Source of the DNA: SAR92 clade bacterium
Lineage (GTDB): Bacteria > Pseudomonadota > Gammaproteobacteria > Pseudomonadales > Porticoccaceae
Direction of reading: 5' to 3'
DNA length: 64,000 nt
NCBI GenBank assembly: GCA_004211905.1
Contig: SHBP01000002.1
Location: 62,001-126,000 of the forward strand
Every line of letters starts with the position of its first letter. Positions within the stretch are counted from its first letter, which is position 1. The notes under the pieces were generated by a model, which made no database searches, had not been told where the DNA came from, and saw nothing but the letters and a program-made list of their open reading frames with translations. Of this stretch, positions 59,347 through 64,000 are shown one piece after another. Made by a program: the position numbers and the translations under genes.

Positions 59347-60927
59347 TCACTGGCGTTTTGCAAACATGACCTCTAACTCTTCTAATGTCTTTCCTTTAGT
59401 TTCAGGTAACAGCCATGCAACTAACACCAGACCTATAATGGCAAACACACAGTATGAAAAGAAGGTTAATGCTGCACCGAAAACACTCAGTTCAACCGGA
59501 AAGAACAATTGCACACAAAAGCTCACTAAGCTATTAATCATGCCAACAAAAGAGATGGCTACACCCCGCAATTGATTAGGAAATATCTCTGCAAAGAGCG
59601 CCCACATTACTGGGCCCAAAGACATAGCAAATGAGGCAACAAAGCCAACAATACCCAAGAGAATAAGAACCGCATTCATTGTCGTAGAGGACTTAATAAA
59701 CTGGCTCTCAAACTCTCTTGCAGCACTGGTGCCAATAGAGTTCGACAGAGCGGTTTTAAACTCAACATCACTTTGATAAACAACGCCAAGCATATTATCA
59801 AGATCGGAAGTATCAAAATGCTCTTCCACATTCTCGATCTGCTGAATTTCAAGCAAACCTTTAGGTGTTAGTTCATAGGTAGCCTGTGAGAAGCCATAAG
59901 TACACACTGCCATACTAATGGCAATACCTGACAAACCTACTAAGAGAAGAGGTTTTCGGCCCCAGCGATCAATCAGAGCGATGGCGACTAAGGTAAATAC
60001 AACGTTAATAAGCCCGATCAATGCTGCCTGTGCAAAGGCAGCATCAGTGCCAATGCCGCTCTGTTCAAAAATTGTTGGTGCGTAAAAGAAAATAGCATTG
60101 ATACCAGTGATTTGTTGAACTATGCCCACGATGATGCCAACAACTAGGGCAAGCCGCATTCTCGGTCCAAATATCCCTTTTACTCGATGCCATAGAGACT
60201 CACTTTCGACATCATGACCATCGCGGATTAATTGAATCTCAGTATCAATGGCATCACTAGGTAATAGTCTTCCCATGACTTCTCTAGCTTCTTCTTCTCG
60301 CCCCTTAGAGATTAACCAGCGAGGGCTGTCTGGGATTAAGAAGAGACCTAAAAAGAAAATTACAGCAGGAATAATCTCAACACCCAACATCCAACGCCAG
60401 ATATTGGCATCCACACCCCAATCAGTTACCCAGCTAGCGTCGGATTCGCTGGCGCCCAAAATATAATAGTTGGCAAAGTAAGCCGCCGATAAACCGATAA
60501 CAATATTAAGCTGGTTAATAGAGACCAATTTTCCTCTTAGTCGCGCCGGGGCAATTTCGGCAATATACATTGGAGCTATCATCAGAGAAGTAAATGCTAG
60601 GCCACCTATGGCGCGAGCGGTCACCAACATCATGTAAGAGGATGCGAATGCTGAAGCAAGGGCCGAAAGCAAATATAAAAAGGCAATCACTAATAAGACT
60701 TTTTTACGGCCTAAAGCATCACTTAAAGGACCGATCACCATCGTACCGAAGACTCCAGAGAGTGTCGGTGCAGCAACCACAAACCCCGACTGAATGGGGG
60801 TTAGATCAAACTCGACACTCACAAATCCAACGACGCCTGAAATTACCGAGGCATCAAAACCAAAGACAAAACCGCCGAGCGATACAACGGTTGCACAATA
60901 AAGTGCATAGAGAGTACGGTTTTCCAT
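59347..60927 (-). CDS. sugar porter family MFS transporter
   Basis: GGFVFGFDASVISG, GRKKVLL, PMYIAEIAPARLRGKLVSINQL, DRWGRKPLL, PETKGKTLEELE. Confidence 0.95.
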   Translation of the reverse strand: MENRTLYALYCATVVSLGGFVFGFDASVISGVVGFVSVEFDLTPIQSGFVVAAPTLSGVFGTMVIGPLSDALGRKKVLLVIAFLYLLSALASAFASSYMMLVTARAIGGLAFTSLMIAPMYIAEIAPARLRGKLVSINQLNIVIGLSAAYFANYYILGASESDASWVTDWGVDANIWRWMLGVEIIPAVIFFLGLFLIPDSPRWLISKGREEEAREVMGRLLPSDAIDTEIQLIRDGHDVESESLWHRVKGIFGPRMRLALVVGIIVGIVQQITGINAIFFYAPTIFEQSGIGTDAAFAQAALIGLINVVFTLVAIALIDRWGRKPLLLVGLSGIAISMAVCTYGFSQATYELTPKGLLEIQQIENVEEHFDTSDLDNMLGVVYQSDVEFKTALSNSIGTSAAREFESQFIKSSTTMNAVLILLGIVGFVASFAMSLGPVMWALFAEIFPNQLRGVAISFVGMINSLVSFCVQLFFPVELSVFGAALTFFSYCVFAIIGLVLVAWLLPETKGKTLEELEVMFAKRQ

Positions 60928-60973
60928 TACAGTTATTCCTTAGATGAACCCTAAATTATTGTTATTGCGCAAA

Positions 60974-61951
60974 CTAAAAACACATTTTTATGTTTTCTAT
61001 GTGCCGTTGAAATGCTCGACTGTCTTCCCAACTGACGACAGAGGGACGTAACTGGCCGGCGAGAATCTCACAGCTTACCTGTTCAATTTGATGATTAAAA
61101 CCTTGATGCTCACGATCTTCAATAATGCGGTCAATACACTCATGCCCTTTGTAAAGCCTAGCCTCTCTAGCTGCCCAGTAGTCAGCAATAGTGATAGTGC
61201 CTTCAGTACCAATTAAGGTGAGGTAATTATTTAACTTACAACGAAATGAAGTGGTTAATTGAGCAGTGGTGGCATTCGAACCATAGGTGTTTAGTATTAC
61301 CACATCATCTTCAACACCATTGCCCGCCCTGTGATGCCAAACTGACTGTGAACTGGGGTCTTTCTGTAGAAAAAGCCATGCCATTGCGATAGGGTAGATT
61401 CCCATTTCTAACAAGCAACCTCCGGCAAGCTGATTATTGTATTCGCGCAAATTGGGGTCATAGGGAAGGGGGAAGCCAAAATCAGCTTTAACATGGCACA
61501 GTTGACCTATTCGCCCCTCATCAACCCATCGCTTTGTTTTCTGAATCACGGGCATGAAGTAGGTCCACATACCCTCCATAAAATATCGGCCTTGCTGCTT
61601 AGCAACAGTAATCACATCCTCTAATTCAGCGCCTGTTACGGTCGCGGGTTTTTCACAGAGTACATGTTTGCCCGCATTCAACGCTGCAATAGATTGGTCT
61701 CTGTGGTGACTATGGGGTGTGGCAATGTATACTGCATCAATAGCTGGGTCCGCAAGCATCGCGGCATAACTGCCATAATAGTTAGGAACAGAAAATTCCT
61801 CAGCAAAGACCTTAGCGGGATCTACTTGGCGAGAGGCGATTCCTTGAAGTGAAGCATGGCCAGCACATTGAATATCTGTGGCAAAAGTTTGTGCAATACG
61901 ACCTGCGCCTATAATCCCCCACTTTATGGTTTTCCTCTGAGAGTCAATCAT
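60974..61951 (-). CDS. Gfo/Idh/MocA family oxidoreductase
   Basis: WGIIGAGRIAQTFA, VYIATPHSHHRDQSIAALNAGKHVLCEKP. Confidence 0.95.
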   Translation of the reverse strand: MIDSQRKTIKWGIIGAGRIAQTFATDIQCAGHASLQGIASRQVDPAKVFAEEFSVPNYYGSYAAMLADPAIDAVYIATPHSHHRDQSIAALNAGKHVLCEKPATVTGAELEDVITVAKQQGRYFMEGMWTYFMPVIQKTKRWVDEGRIGQLCHVKADFGFPLPYDPNLREYNNQLAGGCLLEMGIYPIAMAWLFLQKDPSSQSVWHHRAGNGVEDDVVILNTYGSNATTAQLTTSFRCKLNNYLTLIGTEGTITIADYWAAREARLYKGHECIDRIIEDREHQGFNHQIEQVSCEILAGQLRPSVVSWEDSRAFQRHIENIKMCF

Positions 61952-62655
61952 GCCCTGCGTTCTTCAATAACAGTATTGGTAGAAAACTGATAACGCATGT
62001 TCCGATAAACGCAGGTATCAGTGATGTCTTCAGGAGTATTACTGGGGCAGCAACGATAGTTGGTCGATACGCGGTAGGGCCCATGAACGGGCATAACCCT
62101 ATGCCAAAGATGCCCATGCACTAAGATTAGCGTACCTTTTTTTGGTCTGAGTACAACTTGGTCAGGCAAGTCTTCATTGATATCACCCACACTAATCACA
62201 CCGCCTTTGTGGGTTCTGGGCACAACCAAGGTCTCACCACCGACATCCTGACCAATATCCATTGTGTACGCCAAGCGGTTTAAATTAAATTGTGACTTAT
62301 CTTCTGGGGGGCAATCTTGATGCCATGCCTGCCCTTGAGAGCCTTGTTTGCTATACATCACCATGCTGTAAAGCGATGACCAGCCACTGCCCAAAATAGC
62401 GGATGTTAAATCTTTAAGTCGTGGGTCTTGTTCCGCTATATCAAATACATTGAGGCCGTCTAATTGGGGGAACCAAGGTATAACATCGGTATTAGACTTT
62501 TCTAAAAATTCAGCGTTGTGACGGTAATCTGGGTTATCACCAAACTGATTCAGAATAAGAGCATGGTATTGGTCCATCAGAGCCTGATCGAAGAAGTTAT
62601 CAATTGACAGATAGCCTTGCTGCCAAAATTCTTTTGCGAGAGATTCGTTAGTCAA
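61948..62655 (-). CDS. phytanoyl-CoA dioxygenase (PhyH) family protein
   Basis: HQDCPPEDKSQ (HxD), VPRTHKGG, HGHLWHRVMPVHGPYR; 4-bp overlap with Gfo/Idh gene. Confidence 0.9.
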   Translation of the reverse strand: MTNESLAKEFWQQGYLSIDNFFDQALMDQYHALILNQFGDNPDYRHNAEFLEKSNTDVIPWFPQLDGLNVFDIAEQDPRLKDLTSAILGSGWSSLYSMVMYSKQGSQGQAWHQDCPPEDKSQFNLNRLAYTMDIGQDVGGETLVVPRTHKGGVISVGDINEDLPDQVVLRPKKGTLILVHGHLWHRVMPVHGPYRVSTNYRCCPSNTPEDITDTCVYRNMRYQFSTNTVIEERRA

Positions 62656-62743
62656 AATTTTAAGTACTCAGATTTTACTTGGGTGACCTGACTATACTGG
62701 ATTGATCGCAAAATTTCTTACCACTGAAGCTGATATTTGTAGT

Positions 62744-64000
62744 TTAGCCTCTGAATGACACAACAGAAATAACATTATTTTCATCATCGTGGTTCAAAAT
62801 CAGTTCATCTCGACCATCACTATCAACGTCATGAACCAGAAAGCCCGTTCTGCTCTCAGGAAGAGAAAGTGAAAGTTTGATTGCTCTCTTAGCAAACATA
62901 GCCTCGCCTGCTTCCCCTGGGTACACAAGTAGGGTTCCATCACCTTTTTGAACTAACAGGTCTTTTCGGCCATCTCCAGTAATGTCCGCACCAAGCACCG
63001 CGGGGACAAAGAGATCACCGCTACCAAAATCAAACCGTGCTGAGATTGTTTTTGTAACGCTGGGTTTAGTGGGAAATTTGCTGTCTTTCATTTTGTAGAT
63101 TGAGACATCGACTGACACAGAACGGGTAATCAGAGCCTTAATAACAGTGCCTATACTGATGTCCACAGAGGTAATCACAAACTCTTGGTTGCCATCCCCT
63201 GACATATCCTGTCGTTCATTATCGAACTGAAAGCCATTTGTGCGGATCACCGATGAGGGATTTTCTGAAAACTTCAGTAGGTTTTGTCCACTGACCATGC
63301 CAAGATAAACCTCATACTCAGATTCCCAGCCAAAGATACCCTCGGACTTAATGCGCTTAACAATAAGATCGCTCACCCCATCATTATTGATGTCTACAAT
63401 TTCATCCAAAAGCCTATTTTCACCCTCATTATTTTCAGCTTCTTCACCAATACTAATCTGCGCATATCCGCTTAACATATCCTTAAGATTGACGTCTAAA
63501 TTAACAGGTACTCTAGAGAATTCCCCCAATGAGTTCTGCCGATGCACTTCAAAATAACCGTCTTGCCAAAAAGCAACATCATTAAGGCCATCATTATTCT
63601 CATCAACAAGCAAGGCTTCCTCGGCCCGGTAAGCAACATAGCGAGCTGTGTCTCGATAGCTCATACTCGGCCGTGGCCCCAACAGCTGGGGCGCTTGAAA
63701 ACCGTTATTGGTTTGCAGTGCTACTTCCCAACCATCAAAATTAGGCATTAAAAAATCGTCAAATCCATCACCATTAATATCAGTAAACATCTCCATGACG
63801 GGGGAAGAGCCCCAGCTACGACCAGAGAACATCGGTGAAGTAGTAAGAAACGGTCTAAACAATGAAGTGTTTTCGTCGAGATAGAGTAGTTTAGATTCCT
63901 GCAACCCAACTAGTTGGATACCCTTGGGGGTTGTTATCGTGTCTACTAAATCCATCGAATCTTCAAGAGCCTTCGTCAAAATAAGATTCCACTCTGAGCC
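62744..64000 (-). CDS. FG-GAP/VCBS repeat protein, 5' end truncated by the window edge
   Basis: Repeated Ca-binding-like DINGDGFDDFL, DENNDGLNDV, DINNDGVSDLI, DITGDGRKDLL, DVDSDGRDEL; frame stays open to 64000. Confidence 0.8.
   Translation of the reverse strand, partial: GSEWNLILTKALEDSMDLVDTITTPKGIQLVGLQESKLLYLDENTSLFRPFLTTSPMFSGRSWGSSPVMEMFTDINGDGFDDFLMPNFDGWEVALQTNNGFQAPQLLGPRPSMSYRDTARYVAYRAEEALLVDENNDGLNDVAFWQDGYFEVHRQNSLGEFSRVPVNLDVNLKDMLSGYAQISIGEEAENNEGENRLLDEIVDINNDGVSDLIVKRIKSEGIFGWESEYEVYLGMVSGQNLLKFSENPSSVIRTNGFQFDNERQDMSGDGNQEFVITSVDISIGTVIKALITRSVSVDVSIYKMKDSKFPTKPSVTKTISARFDFGSGDLFVPAVLGADITGDGRKDLLVQKGDGTLLVYPGEAGEAMFAKRAIKLSLSLPESRTGFLVHDVDSDGRDELILNHDDENNVISVVSFRG

Overview
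This 64 kb window looks like the chromosome of a marine, probably Cellvibrionales/OMG-like gammaproteobacterium. That placement comes from gene content only. It is densely coding. I found no tRNA or rRNA genes, CRISPR arrays, integrases, transposases or phage genes.

Main blocks:
- 0-16 kb: mixed hydrolases and lipoproteins (alpha/beta hydrolase, MFS, DUF1415, BaiN-like flavoprotein, YlqF GTPase, acylase lipoprotein, GH3, 4xFAS1 protein, amidohydrolase).
- 18-22 kb: peroxiredoxin, then a cry-DASH gene divergent from a DUF3429-DUF393-SDR operon.
- 22-37.6 kb: rlmD, glyA, NUDIX, nrdR-ribD-ribE-ribB(X)-ribH-nusB-thiL-pgpA, an RND pump, ribA-hisF.
- 37.7-39 kb: ChrR-type anti-sigma/ECF sigma pair with a TGATCC-N18-TAGAA promoter candidate.
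- 40-47.6 kb: Hsp70/YegD-like gene lacking a canonical start codon, archaeal-type cis-prenyltransferase, PyrD-PyrK fusion, FkbM methyltransferase, queE, uppP.
- 47.7-51 kb: MacAB-like exporter.
- 52-64 kb: sugar uptake and surface proteins, including a metzincin-SGNH fusion lipoprotein and a 1308-aa multidomain anchored protein.

No unmistakable new defence or mobile system is visible. The most interesting items are the fusion and nested-domain surface proteins, the non-canonical start of the Hsp70 gene, the archaeal-like prenyltransferase/PyrDK neighbourhood, the candidate singlet-oxygen regulon promoter, and two microprotein ORFs below the ORF-track cutoff. All family names come from reading the translated sequence. 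No database search was run.
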